Shown piece after piece: positions 33,801-42,817 of a stretch of 64,000 nt of DNA (position 1 is the first letter of the stretch; each line of letters opens with the position of its first letter). Made by a program: the position numbers and the translations under genes. Origin of the DNA: Solirubrobacter pauli (lineage in GTDB: Bacteria; Actinomycetota; Thermoleophilia; Solirubrobacterales; Solirubrobacteraceae); contig NZ_RBIL01000001.1 of the NCBI RefSeq assembly GCF_003633755.1, positions 3,023,426 through 3,087,425 of the forward strand, given 5' to 3'. Under the pieces are notes generated by a model. It worked only from the letters and a program-made list of their open reading frames with translations, searched no databases and was not told the DNA's origin.

Positions 33801-33858
33801 GGAGGTAGAACTCCGTTTATCTGGAGGCTTGCCTCCACTCTATCGGAGGCTATCCTCC
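33801..33858. promoter_or_regulatory. three phased GGAG..CTCC operators upstream of tetR-type gene
   Basis: Three 14-base dyads, GGAGGTAGAACTCC (33801-33814), GGAGGCTTGCCTCC (33823-33836, perfect) and GGAGGCTATCCTCC (33845-33858), start exactly 22 bases apart, about two helical turns, so they present the same face of the DNA. The last ends 22 bases before the regulator's ATG. This is what an autoregulating TetR dimer array would look like. Confidence 0.7.
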
Positions 33859-33880
33859 ACTTCAAGCGATCAACCCAGAG

Positions 33881-34453
33881 ATGTCCGCACCGCAACCCCC
33901 GATCCTCGACATCGCCGCCCGGCGTCCGCACCGTGCCGACGCGCGCCGCAACTTCGACGCCGTGCTGGCCGCCGCGCGCGACGCGTTCGCCGCGCACGGC
34001 ACGGACGCGTCGCTGGAGGACATCGCCCGCAAGGCGAACGTCGGCATCGGGACGCTGTACCGCAACTTCCCGACCCGGCAGGACCTGCTCGAGGCCGTCT
34101 ACGCCGGCGAGGTCGAGGAGCTCTGCCTGGCCGCGCGAGACATCGCCGAGCTCGAGCCGTGGGACGCGTTCACCGCCTGGCTGGACCGCTTCGCCCGCTA
34201 CGTCCCGACCAAGCTCGCGCTGCTGCAGGCGCTCAACACGGACTCCGAGGTGTTCCGGGCCTGCAAGGGAGCGATGCTGGCGTCCGCGCTCCCGATCTTC
34301 GAGCGCGCCCAGCAGGCCGGCGAGCTCCGTGAGGACGTCAACCTCGACGACGTCCTGCGGATGATCTCCGGGATGGTCGCATCGACCTACGCCGACGACG
34401 CGCAGCGCGAGCGCGTGCTGAACATCGCGCTCGACGGCCTGCGCGCGCGGTAG
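33881..34453 (+). CDS. TetR-family transcriptional regulator
   Basis: A 190-residue TetR regulator. The HTH is clear near residues 40-65 (ASLEDIARKANVGIGTLYRNFPTRQDLLEAVY); the rest is a helical ligand domain. The ATG at 33881 follows the triple operator array directly, so it probably represses itself. It converges on the aldo/keto reductase remnant and intact gene, frequent targets of such regulators, but those are transcribed from the far side, so regulation of them is unproven. Confidence 0.93.
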   Translation: MSAPQPPILDIAARRPHRADARRNFDAVLAAARDAFAAHGTDASLEDIARKANVGIGTLYRNFPTRQDLLEAVYAGEVEELCLAARDIAELEPWDAFTAWLDRFARYVPTKLALLQALNTDSEVFRACKGAMLASALPIFERAQQAGELREDVNLDDVLRMISGMVASTYADDAQRERVLNIALDGLRAR

Positions 34454-34512
34454 CCCGAGCTCGTCCCATGCCGGTCACCATCGGTGCGGCCGGACGCCCG
34501 TGCATCGCACGA

Positions 34513-34526
34513 TGAGCGACCGCTCA
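34513..34526. terminator. hairpin between convergent genes
   Basis: TGAGCG-AC-CGCTCA is a perfect six-base dyad between the TetR stop and the end of the convergent reductase pseudogene, whose stop codon it overlaps. Possible bidirectional terminator; the two-base loop is tight and there is no T-run. Confidence 0.3.
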
Positions 34527-35421
34527 GCGGCGCCGCAGCGCCGGCGCGAGGACCTGCTCGCCGTAGCTGGTGTCGGCGGGGTTGAGGTTCACGCCGGGCT
34601 TGACGATCTCGTCGATGCGGTCGAGCACGGCGGCGGTGAGCGTCACGTCGGCCGCGGGCAGTTGGCTCTCGAGCTGCTCCATGGTGCGCGGCCCGATGAT
34701 CGCTGAGGTCACGGCCGGGTGGGTGATCGCGAACGCGATCGCCAGCTCGATCATCGTCAGGCCGGCGTCGTCGGCCACCTGCTGGAGCGCTTGGACGGCT
34801 TCGAGCTTGCGCTGGTTCTCGGGCAGGGACATGTCGAAGCGCGCCGCGAGGCGTTGGCGGGCGGGCGAGGTCGGCGAGGAGTCGGCGCTCCAACTGCCGG
34901 AGAGCCAGCCCCCGCCGAGCGGGCTGTAGGTGAGGATGCCCATGCCGTGGCGCCGGGCGGTCGGGAGGACGTCGAGCTCGATGCTGCGGGTGAGCAGCGA
35001 GAAGGGCGGCTGCTCGGTGCGGTAGCGCTCGAGGTTGCGGTCACGCGCGGTGACCTGCGCCTCGACGATCTGCGAACCCGAGAACGAGGAGGACCCGATG
35101 TACCGCACCTTGCCCTGGCGGACGAGGTCGGTGAGCGCGCCGAGCGTCTCCTCGTAGTCGACGGCCGGGTCGGGGCGGTGGACCTGGTAGAGGTCGATGT
35201 GATCGGTCTGCAGGCGTCGGAGGGAGTCCTCGACCGCGGTCATGATCCAGCGTCGCGAGGGCCCGCGCCGGTTGACGTCGTCGCCCATCGGCATGAAGAA
35301 CTTGGTGGCGAGGACGACGTCGTCGCGGCGGCCCTTTGTTGCCCCACGCGCCGAACATCATCGTGCCGAGGCAGAGGCTGGAGACCTGGACGCCGGTGCG
35401 TCCGAGCGGGCGGTGGTCCAT
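34524..35421 (-). pseudogene. aldo/keto reductase, inactivated by internal deletion and frameshift
   Basis: The start (MDHRPLGRTGVQVSSLCLGTMMFGAWGN, from ATG at 35421) and the body (from KGRRDDVVLATKFFMPMGDD to the stop at 34524) are both typical of one aldo/keto reductase, but they are in different frames and meet near 35333. Family members have about 40 more residues between these parts, including the catalytic Asp and Tyr (the DTADVYS region). That segment is missing, so the gene lost about 120-130 bases out of frame. Downstream parts (DLYQVHRPD, GILTYSPLGGGWL, AIIGPRTMEQLE) are intact, indicating a recent loss. It is followed upstream by an intact reductase of a different subfamily three bases away. 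Confidence 0.8.
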
Positions 35422-35424
35422 CGT

Positions 35425-36321
35425 TCAGGCCTCCGGGATGTCGCGGCCGAACGTCTCGAGGGTCACGTCCTCGGGCGCCGGGCCGCCGCGCTTGCCGGTC
35501 TCGAGGCCGTCGAGGGCGGACAGCTGCTCAGCGGAGAGCTCGAAGTCGAAGACGTCGAGGTTCTCGGCGATCCGGGCCGGGTTGGTGGACTTCGGGATCA
35601 CCGAGCGGCCGTGTTGCAGGCCCCAGCGGAGCATGACCTGCGCCGGGGACTTGCCGTGCGCGCTCGCGATCTCGGTGATCACCGGATCTTCGAGCGCGTT
35701 GGCGTGCCCGCTGTCGCGGTAGAACGTGATGCCGCCGATCGGGGACCACGCCTGCGCCAGGATGCCGTGCCGCTCGCCGAACGCCTGCACCTCGGCCTGC
35801 TGGAAGTACGGGTGCTGCTCGATCTGGTTGACGGCCGGGACGACCGACGCATGGTCGAGCAGCCGGGTGAGGTGGTCGACCATGAAGTTGCTGACGCCGA
35901 TCGCACGGACCCTGCCGTCGGCCAGCAGCGTCTCCAACGCGCGGTAGGCGTCGAGCGTGCGGTCGAAGTCCGAGGGCAGCGCCTGATGCAGGATCAGGAG
36001 GTCGATCTGCTCGACGCCGAGCTTGCCGGCGCTCTTCTCGAACCCGTGCAGGGTCTCGTCGTAGCCGTAGTCGGAGATCCAGATCTTGGTCTCCAGGAAC
36101 ACCTCGGATCGGTCCAGCCCCGAGGCGCGGACGGCGTCGCCGACCTCGCGCTCGTTGAAGTACGCGGCCGCCGTGTCGATGTGGCGGTAGCCGGCGCGCA
36201 GCGCGGCTTCGACGGCTGCCGTCGTCTCCTCGGGCGGGCTCTGGAAGACGCCGAGGCCGAGGGCGGGCATGGTGACGCCGTTGTTCAGCTGCAGCGTCGG
36301 AGCAGTGGTCGTACGGGCCAT
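35425..36321 (-). CDS. aldo/keto reductase (2,5-diketo-gluconate reductase type)
   Basis: A 298-residue NADPH-dependent reductase. The catalytic tetrad is visible: Asp and Tyr in YRHIDTAAAYFNE (about 48-53), Lys in FLETKIWI (about 75), His in LLILHQALP (about 108). The C-terminal NADPH-binding segment VIPKSTNPARIAENLDVFDF is intact. ATG at 36321 is preceded by AAAGGAG. It and the pseudogene are on the same strand and separated by three bases, so they formed an operon. Confidence 0.93.
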   Translation of the reverse strand: MARTTTAPTLQLNNGVTMPALGLGVFQSPPEETTAAVEAALRAGYRHIDTAAAYFNEREVGDAVRASGLDRSEVFLETKIWISDYGYDETLHGFEKSAGKLGVEQIDLLILHQALPSDFDRTLDAYRALETLLADGRVRAIGVSNFMVDHLTRLLDHASVVPAVNQIEQHPYFQQAEVQAFGERHGILAQAWSPIGGITFYRDSGHANALEDPVITEIASAHGKSPAQVMLRWGLQHGRSVIPKSTNPARIAENLDVFDFELSAEQLSALDGLETGKRGGPAPEDVTLETFGRDIPEA

Positions 36322-36440
36322 CGCCGGACGGCTCCTTTCGGTCGCGGTTCCGTCCACGTCGACCACACTAGGTCCGGCGAGCGGGAACGGGGGTGCCCTG
36401 TCACTACCCCTCTCGCCGGGCCTGCCGCGAGGGGACCGGG

Positions 36441-36454
36441 GTCCGCCGGCGGAC
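36441..36454 (-). terminator. palindrome after the DUF1275 gene
   Basis: GTCCGCCGGCGGAC, a perfect 14-base palindrome, lies two bases beyond the DUF1275 stop. A longer-range pair (CCGGCGAG at 36374-36381, CTCGCCGG at 36412-36419) lies further on. These may end DUF1275 transcription before the reductase genes; no T-run is present. Confidence 0.35.
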
Positions 36455-36456
36455 GG

Positions 36457-37188
36457 TCACTTCGACGATGCGGCGTGCCAGGTGGCGCTCACGCGACTGC
36501 CCGCCACGGCCACGCCGGTGACGACCGCGAGCAGCAGCGCGGCGAGGGCGAGCGCGGCCTCGTTGCTGACTTCGAGCACCAGCAGCGCGCCGACGGCCGC
36601 GCCGGCGAACATCGCGAGCACCGCGAGCAGGCGACGGGCGATCGCGAAGCGGTCGTGCTGCCGCCAGTCGGCGGCGATGCCGGTCAGGGTCATCGTCAGC
36701 ACGGTGGTCGTGAGGTCGAAGACCTTCAGGTCCCGCACCGCGGCGTTCTGCGCGCCCATGGCCAACGCCAGCAACGCGGCGATCGCCACCTTCTCGCCCG
36801 TGCCGAGGCTCGCGCCCGCCAGCGCGACCACGAGCAGCGCGACGACGACGAGCCCGAGCTCGGCCGCGGTGACGACGGCGAGCAACCGTCCTCGGTGGGT
36901 CCGGAGGCGCTCGACCGCGGCACCGCCCAGCGCGGCGCCGCAGAGGAAGCCGGCCAGCGCGGACAGCGACGCCGAGAGCGCGAACCCACTGGCACCGGCC
37001 ACGGCGAAGCCGACGAACACGACGTTGCCGGTCATGTTGGCGACGAAGACCCGCCCCAGGCTGAGGATGCTGACGGCGTCGACCACGCCGGTGAGCACGG
37101 TCAACACGAGCATCAGGGCGGGGAGCGGTCCGTGGGCGGGGTCGGCGATCAGGCGCGCGAGGCCGGCGCCGCTGCGAGGCTCGGGCAC
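36457..37188 (-). CDS. DUF1275 (YoaK-like) membrane protein
   Basis: A 243-residue protein with about six membrane segments. Family features are clear: an early LTGVVDAVSILSLGRVFVANMTGNVVFVGFA stretch (about 33-62), and GAQNAAVRDLKVFDLTTTVLTMTLTGI (about 143-170), whose NMTGN and TTTVLT motifs define DUF1275. The start is GTG. Function is unknown for the family. It is divergent from the broken LuxR-type gene 70 bases away. Confidence 0.92.
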   Translation of the reverse strand: MPEPRSGAGLARLIADPAHGPLPALMLVLTVLTGVVDAVSILSLGRVFVANMTGNVVFVGFAVAGASGFALSASLSALAGFLCGAALGGAAVERLRTHRGRLLAVVTAAELGLVVVALLVVALAGASLGTGEKVAIAALLALAMGAQNAAVRDLKVFDLTTTVLTMTLTGIAADWRQHDRFAIARRLLAVLAMFAGAAVGALLVLEVSNEAALALAALLLAVVTGVAVAGSRVSATWHAASSK

Positions 37189-37258
37189 GCCGTCAGGCTA
37201 CGGGTCAGCGGCGACGGAGGGAGAGGTCGCTCCACGATTGGAAAGATGTGAGGCGTCA

Positions 37259-40056
37259 ATGCGCGAAGCTCTCAAGGCAGCCGTGCCGCTCGTCGGTCGC
37301 GACCCGGAACGGCGGATGCTCGCGTCGCTGCTCGCCGCGGTGGACACGCGGGGCGACGCGCTGGTCCTCCGGGGCGAGCCGGGGATCGGGAAGTCGCGCG
37401 TGCTGGCGGAGGCGGTGCGGACGGCTCAGGAGCGCGAGCTGCGTGTGCTGACGACGGTCGGCGTGCAGTCCGAGACGCACCTGCCCTACGCCGGACTGCA
37501 CCAGCTGCTGCGTCTGGTGCGCCGGCGCGTCACGACCTTGCCCGCGCTCCACCAGGCCGTGCTGGACGCGGCGTTCGGGCTCAGGGACGACGTCGAGCCG
37601 GAGCCGTTTCGCGTCGCGATGGCGACGCTCGACCTGCTTTCGGAGGTGGCCGAGGAGCGGCCCCTGCTGGTGGTCGTCGACGATGCGCAGTGGCTCGACC
37701 GGCCGACCGTGGACGTGCTCGCGTCCTGGCGCGGCGGATCGAGGCCGACCCGATCCTCCTGCTCGTCGCGATCCGCGACGGGTACGGCGCGGTGCTCGGC
37801 GACGTCGGGCTGCCCGAGCATCGCCTCGACCGGCTCGACGACGCCGCGGCCGCCGAGCTGCTCGACCGGTCGGCGCCGTCGCTCGACGCGGCGGTGCGGA
37901 CGCAGGTGCTGCGCGAGGCGGCCGGCAACCCGCTCGCGGTGCTGGAGCTTCCGGCGGCACGGCGCGGGGTCGGCGGGGATGCCGCCACCCCGGACACGGT
38001 GCCGCTGACCGACCGCCTGGAGCGCGCCTTCGCCGGGCGCGTGGCGGAGCTGCCGGAGCCGACGCGCCTGCTGCTGCTGGTGGGCGCGTCGACGGAGGAC
38101 GCCGCACTCGGGCCGATCCTGCACGCCGCGGGCGTGCTGTCGCGGAACGGGATGGGGCTCGACGCGATCGCTTCCGCGGTCGACGCGGGGATCGTCACCG
38201 TCGAGCACGCGCGCACGCTGGAGTTCCGGCATCCGCTCGTGCGCTCGGCCATCCTGCGGAGCGCGAGCCTGGCCGACCGTCAGCGGGCACATCAGGCGCT
38301 CGCCGACGTGCTGGCCGACGACCCGGATCGACGGGCCTGGCACCACGCGGCACTGCTGACGGGCGAGCACGAGGACGTCGCGGTCGAGCTCGAACAGGCG
38401 GCGGAGCGCGCTCGCCACCGGGGCGCGCTGGCCGTCGCGGTCGCGGCGCTCGACCGCGCGGCCGAGCTCGGCCGGCCGAGCGGACGCGCGCGGCGTCTGC
38501 TGACGGCGGCGACGCTGGCCGTGGAGCTCGGGCGCTGGGACCTGGTCCGCGAGGCCCTGGCCGAGGTCGAGCGGTGGCCGCTGAGCGAGTGGGAGCGGGC
38601 ACGGGTGATCTACGTCGAGGAGATGGGGTTCTTCCATCCGTCCGGCGGCGACGGTCGTGACGCGGAGATCCTCGAGGCGGCGGAGTCCGCGCGGGGCGCC
38701 GGGGACACCGGCTTGTGGCTGCAGCTCCTGTGGCTGCTCGTCTCGCGCACGTGGTGGTTCGGCGCAGAGCCCGGTCAGGCGACCCGGCAGCGCATCGCCG
38801 CCTCGGTGCGCGAGCTCGGCGGGGCCGAGGCCGAGGACCCGCTGGTGTTCGCGATCTTCGCGTTCGCGGACCCGTTGGGGCACGCGGAGCTCGTCTTCGA
38901 ACGCCTGCGACGACTGGGAGACGGACGCAAGCTTCAGCCTGATGCCGCCCAGTACTTCGGCCTGTCCGCGCTCGTCGTCGGTGCGTTCGACGTCGGCAGC
39001 GACCTGCTGGCCGTGGCGGCCGACGGGCTGCGCCGCGACGGACGGCCCGGGCGGCTGTGCCGCCCGCTGGTCAGCCGGGCGCAGATGGCCGCGCGGCTGG
39101 GTGAGTGCGACAACGCGCTCACGGCCGCCGAAGAGGGCCGGCGCATCGTGGAGGAGATGCGCGAGCCGGTGTGGGCGCTCGCGGCGGCCAACGCGTCGAT
39201 GGCGCTCGTCGCCGCGATGCGCGACCGGGAGCGCACGACGGACGAGCTCGCGGCCCGCGCCGACGTCGCCGCGGAGGCGACCGGAGCGCGACACGCCGTG
39301 GCCTACGCGCAGAGCGGCAGAGCGTTGGCCGCGCTCGCCGCCGGACGGTTCGCCGACGCCTACCGCTACGCCGACTCGCTGTTCGACCCCGGCGATCCCG
39401 CCCATCACCCGGTGATGTCGATGTGGGTGATCGCGGACCTGGCCGAGGCGGCGCGGCACGTGGACGAGCTTCCCGCCGCGCGGCGACGCCTGGCCGAGGT
39501 CGAGGCGCGGGCCGGCGACCTCCCGGGGACCTGGGTCGCCCTGGCGCTCACGCACGCCCGGGCGCTCCTCAGCGAGCCCGAAGCGGCCGGGGCGCACTTC
39601 GAGCGAGCGCTCGCGGACGACCTGCGGCGCTGGCCGTTCCAGCGGGCGCGGGTGCAGCTCGCCTACGGCCGGTGGCTGCGACGGCAGCGGCGGGTCGCCG
39701 AGTCCCGACCGCTCCTGCGGGCCGCGCGGGACACCTTCGACGCGCTCGGCTGCGCGCCGTGGGGCGACCAGGCACGCGAGGAGCTGCGCGCGTCGGGCGA
39801 GCGGAGCCGCCTCCGGGTCCCCGCGGCACGCGATCAGCTCACCGCCCAGGAGCTGCAGATCGCGCAGCTCGCATCCGAAGGGCTTTCCAACCGCGAGATC
39901 GGTCAGCGGCTGTACCTCTCGCACCGCACGGTCAGCACGCACCTGTACCGGATCTTCCCCAAGCTGGGCATCCGCTCCCGGGGCGAGCTGAGCGCGGCAC
40001 TGGCGCCGGCCGCGGAGCCGCGTACGTCATCGGCGGCCGGAGGTGCCGTCAGCTGA
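37259..40056 (+). pseudogene. LuxR-family ATPase regulator broken by a one-base frameshift
   Basis: The first frame, from ATG at 37259, gives VPLVGRDPERRML, Walker A (LRGEPGIGKSRVL, about residue 38) and Walker B (LLVVVDDAQWLDRPTVDVLA, about 140-155), then turns to nonsense and stops at 38008. The rest of the protein (ARRIEADPILLLVAIRDG onward) continues in another frame to 40056 and ends in a LuxR HTH (LTAQELQIAQLASEGLSNREIGQRL...TVSTHLYRIF). Around 37721-37730 the DNA reads GCGTCCTGG; one extra T (GCGTTCCTGG) restores an uninterrupted 932-residue regulator with DVLAFLARRIE. It is either a fresh pseudogene or a sequence error. Codon bias on both sides is normal. Confidence 0.85.
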
Positions 40057-40137
40057 CGTATGCGAGGCCGCGCCCGCCGCGCCAGATTCAGGAGCTTCCA
40101 CACCGCCGACACCCCGTCGGCCCTGCGAAAGGCATCA

Positions 40138-40956
40138 ATGTCGCTCCTCCCCGTGTCCCGCGTCTCCGGGACCGTCGTCGCCGTCACCGCCGCGCTGGCG
40201 ACGCTGTTCGCCGTGTCCTCCGCGCAGGCCGCCCCGGCCAAGCCCAAGCCGACCGTCGTGCTGGTGCACGGCGCGTGGGCTGACGGCTCGAGCTGGGCGG
40301 GCGTCACCCGGACGCTCCAGGACGACGGCTACACCGTCGTCGCACCGCCCAACCCGTTGCGCGGCCTGCAGGCCGACGCCGCCTCCCTCTCCGCCTACCT
40401 GAAGACGGTGAAGGGGCCGATCGTGCTCGCGGGGCATTCGTACGGCGGAGCGGTCATCACCGAGGCGGCGACCGGGAACGCGAACGTCAAGGCGCTCGTG
40501 TACGTCGACGCCTTCATCCCGGACACGGGCGACAGCGTCCTGTCGCTGCTGACGCCGAAGGGCCAGCCCGGTCCCGACCCGAGCACGTTGTTCGACTCCG
40601 TCCCGTTCCCGGGCGCGCCCGAGGGGGTCAGCGACTGGTACTTCAAGCCCGCGGCGTTCCCGAGCGCGCTCGCCAACGACCTGCCGAAGCGTCAGGCGGC
40701 GGTGCTGGCCGCGACGCAGCGGCCGATCGCCGCGAACGCGTTCGTGGAGAAGACCGGCACGCCCGCCTGGCGGACGATCCCGTCCTGGTCGTTGATCGGC
40801 ACGGAGGACCACATCCTCCCCGCGGCGCTGCAGACGTTCATGGCCACCCGCGCGAAGGCGCACATCATCAGGGTCAAGGCGTCGCACCTGTCGCTGATCT
40901 CGCAGCCGGCCGCCGTGGCCAAGGTGATCCGCGCGGCGGCTCACGCCAAGCGCTGA
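40138..40956 (+). CDS. secreted alpha/beta hydrolase
   Basis: A 272-residue hydrolase. ATG at 40138 (ribosome binding site GAAAGG) starts a signal peptide (hydrophobic 10-30, likely cut at AQA-AP near residue 33). The catalytic triad is visible: Ser in AGHSYGG (about 105), Asp in IGTEDHI (about 225), His in KASHLSLIS (about 249); the oxyanion segment is LVHGAWADGSSW. The sequence resembles the small esterase/methylesterase-like members often found secreted in actinobacteria. Substrate unknown. Confidence 0.9.
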   Translation: MSLLPVSRVSGTVVAVTAALATLFAVSSAQAAPAKPKPTVVLVHGAWADGSSWAGVTRTLQDDGYTVVAPPNPLRGLQADAASLSAYLKTVKGPIVLAGHSYGGAVITEAATGNANVKALVYVDAFIPDTGDSVLSLLTPKGQPGPDPSTLFDSVPFPGAPEGVSDWYFKPAAFPSALANDLPKRQAAVLAATQRPIAANAFVEKTGTPAWRTIPSWSLIGTEDHILPAALQTFMATRAKAHIIRVKASHLSLISQPAAVAKVIRAAAHAKR

Positions 40957-41016
40957 CGGCGAGCGGCGGCGGCCGCGGGCCGAAGACGTCGACGGCATCT
41001 GCCCCACCTGCTCGGT

Positions 41017-41036
41017 CGCTGCCCAAGGAGGCAGCG
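41017..41036. terminator. bidirectional hairpin between convergent genes
   Basis: CGCTGCC (41017-41023), a six-base loop, GGCAGCG (41030-41036): a perfect seven-base stem midway between the hydrolase stop and the convergent secreted-protein stop. No T-run. Confidence 0.5.
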
Positions 41037-41059
41037 TCCCGAGTCAGGGGTGCACTCGC

Positions 41060-41689
41060 TCAGGCCGTGCGCGGCGAGAGCGCGAGCAGCGCGTTGAGGA
41101 TCTGGGCGAGCTGCGCGAGCGGGGTGTTCGCGACCGGCGTGCCGCCCGTCGCCGGGTTCAGCAGGCCGGTGATCCCGCACAGCAGGTTGCCGAGCAGGTT
41201 GCCGGGGCCCTGGACGGCGTCGACGCGGAGCTGGATCTGGTTCGTGCGCACCACGAGGCCGAGGACGTTCAGGTTGATCGGCCCGAGGTCGAGCGACAGG
41301 ATCGAGCAGGCGTTGCCGGCCGGCAGCGGCGGCAGCGGCAGCGGCGGGACCTGGCTCGCCTGCGCGCCGGAGGCGGGGGCGGCGGCGTTGTTGGCGAGCG
41401 TCGCGGGCACGCGCACGTTCTCCTTGCTGATGCGCTTGTTGCGGACCTTGCCCTTGAGCGTGCCCACCGAGTAGAGCTTGCCGCCGCTCTGCACGAAGCG
41501 GTCGATCGTGTAGGTGCCGGTGAACTGCTTGCCCTTGAACGCCTTGCCGCCCTTGGTGACGGTTCCGGACATGGGCAGGACCTGCGTAAGACGGGGAGCG
41601 TCCTGCGCGCTCGCGATGCCGGCGCCGCCGACGAGCATGAGGGCGCACGAGAGCATGACCGCCGAAGCGGCCAATCTGACCTTGGACAA
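41060..41689 (-). CDS. secreted protein of unknown function
   Basis: A 209-residue protein with a signal peptide (MSKVRLAASAVMLSCALMLV..., cut near ASA-QD, residue 28). The start is TTG, supported by a perfect AGGAGG five bases upstream. The first mature half is a lysine-rich beta region (GTVTKGGKAFKGKQFTGTYTIDRF), then a Pro/Leu-rich linker and a Leu/Asn-rich C-terminal part with two cysteines (ACSILSLDLG, LLCGITGLL). The IDLGPINLNVLGL-type pattern is repeated in other secreted actinobacterial proteins as far as I recall, but I cannot name a family. Confidence 0.78.
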   Translation of the reverse strand: MSKVRLAASAVMLSCALMLVGGAGIASAQDAPRLTQVLPMSGTVTKGGKAFKGKQFTGTYTIDRFVQSGGKLYSVGTLKGKVRNKRISKENVRVPATLANNAAAPASGAQASQVPPLPLPPLPAGNACSILSLDLGPINLNVLGLVVRTNQIQLRVDAVQGPGNLLGNLLCGITGLLNPATGGTPVANTPLAQLAQILNALLALSPRTA

Positions 41690-41926
41690 AGGGGCCTCCT
41701 AAGAGATGTGGCTGACGCCAGGGAGGTCCCCGCAACGCCGCCCCGGCAAAAAGCGCGCTGCGTCAGCGGGACAGGAACGAGACGCCACCGTCATGAGGGC
41801 TTGACGGTCCGCGAGCCGGCGCGGTGAGCCCGGTTCGACGGCCCACGGGCGATTGCGACGTGTCCCTGCCGCCGGCCACGCCCGCACGGTCGCTCACGGC
41901 GGGCGTCACATGGCATTGACGGCCGC
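41690..41926. other. intergenic region between VOC gene and secreted protein
   Basis: No gene is seen in these 237 bases. They hold AGGAGG for the next gene and a long-range inverted repeat GCTGACGC (41711-41718) / GCGTCAGC (41760-41767). Between the arms, on the minus strand, GCGCGC is followed by TTTTT (41751-41755), which may help end VOC transcription. Confidence 0.4.
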
Positions 41927-42295
41927 TCAGCCCTGGCTGTGCAGGGTGATCTGGTAGCCGTCGGGATCGGCGAAGGTGAACGTGCGGCCGAACGGCCCGT
42001 CGAACGGCTCGGTCACGATCGTGGCCCCGTCCTCGGCGAGTGCGTCGTGGATCTCCTGCGCGTCCGGGGCGTGAAGCCACACCGCGATGCCGGCGCCCAG
42101 CGCCTCGACGGCGTCGAGGTCGACGCCGGGCAGCGCGTCACGGACGGCGAAGGCGATCGGCTGGGTGGCGAAGACGACGGCGTGCGGCGGGCCCGCGGGG
42201 TTGCGGGTCAGCCCGAGGTACCGCTCGTAGAACGCGGCGGAGCGGTCGAGGTCACGGACCTGGAGGGAGATGAAGTCGGGCCCGGTGGCGGGCAT
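41927..42295 (-). CDS. VOC-family (glyoxalase/dioxygenase-like) protein
   Basis: A 122-residue single-domain VOC protein with paired beta-alpha-beta-beta-beta modules: FISLQVRDLDRSAAFYERYLGL at the start and GRTFTFADPDGYQITLHSQG at the end, the DPDGY motif being typical. A metal site would involve residues near the start and end strands, but the usual first-strand His is Ser. ATG follows GAGGAG. It is the last gene after the MarR regulator, with two MarR-type operators upstream, so it is the probable target of that repressor, perhaps in detoxification. Confidence 0.9.
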   Translation of the reverse strand: MPATGPDFISLQVRDLDRSAAFYERYLGLTRNPAGPPHAVVFATQPIAFAVRDALPGVDLDAVEALGAGIAVWLHAPDAQEIHDALAEDGATIVTEPFDGPFGRTFTFADPDGYQITLHSQG

Positions 42296-42336
42296 CAGGA
42301 GCTCCTCTGGAAGCGGGTCAACGCCGTCCAGTCTAC

Positions 42337-42368
42337 GTCAAGAACTTGACAAATGTCAAGAACTTGAC
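42337..42368. promoter_or_regulatory. two perfect MarR-type operators
   Basis: GTCAAGAACTTGAC occurs twice, at 42337-42350 and 42355-42368, 18 bases apart start to start. Each is a perfect six-base dyad. They lie 42-73 bases upstream of the VOC start; the second contains the stop codon of the MarR gene. Confidence 0.75.
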
Positions 42369-42784
42369 GAGAGGGCGATGCGGCATCGCTCCAAGTCGCC
42401 GAGAAGCCGCTGCCGCTCGGTGGCCTCCAACCCGGACAGCATCTGCTCCTCCACGCCGGCGACCGCCGCGGACGCGGCCTTGACGGCCCGTCGTCCTTCA
42501 GCGGTCAGCGAGTAGCGCTGGATGCGGCCCTGGCCGCCGGCGCTGACGAGGCCGGCGTCCTGGAGGCCACCGAGCAGCTGGTGCATCGCCTGGCGCGTCA
42601 CGAACACGCCGCGGGCGAGGTCTGCGTTGGAGATCTCCGGCCGCGCGTCGAGGATCTCGAGGCACGAGTACTGCGGCACGCTCAGCCCGAGCGGGCGCAG
42701 CGAGGCTTCCATCGCGGTCCTCAGCGCCGTGGCGGTCTGCTTGAGCGCGTAGCCGATCGAGGTGTCGAGGTCGACGCGCGTCAC
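42356..42784 (-). CDS. MarR-family transcriptional regulator
   Basis: A 142-residue winged-helix regulator. The recognition region is near residues 52-75 (ISNADLARGVFVTRQAMHQLLGGLQDAGLV) followed by a wing (GGQGRIQRYSLTAEGRR). The start is GTG at 42784. Three copies of one dyad (GTCAAG-N2-CTTGAC) flank the gene, one directly before its start and two at its end, so it almost surely controls itself and the VOC gene. The trigger is unknown. Confidence 0.93.
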   Translation of the reverse strand: MTRVDLDTSIGYALKQTATALRTAMEASLRPLGLSVPQYSCLEILDARPEISNADLARGVFVTRQAMHQLLGGLQDAGLVSAGGQGRIQRYSLTAEGRRAVKAASAAVAGVEEQMLSGLEATERQRLLGDLERCRIALSSSS

Positions 42785-42798
42785 GTCAAGAGCTTGAC
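42785..42798. promoter_or_regulatory. third MarR-type operator, at the marR-type start
   Basis: GTCAAGAGCTTGAC differs from the two downstream copies by one central base and abuts the GTG start of the regulator, where bound protein would block its transcription or translation start. Confidence 0.75.
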
Positions 42799-42817
42799 AC
42801 AGCGAGCGCCGGCGGGG

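Noticed and set aside
37486-39942. Long minus-strand frame of 818 codons opposite the broken LuxR-type gene
   Set aside because: Composition is that of an antisense shadow and no motif is seen; the plus strand shows Walker and HTH motifs.
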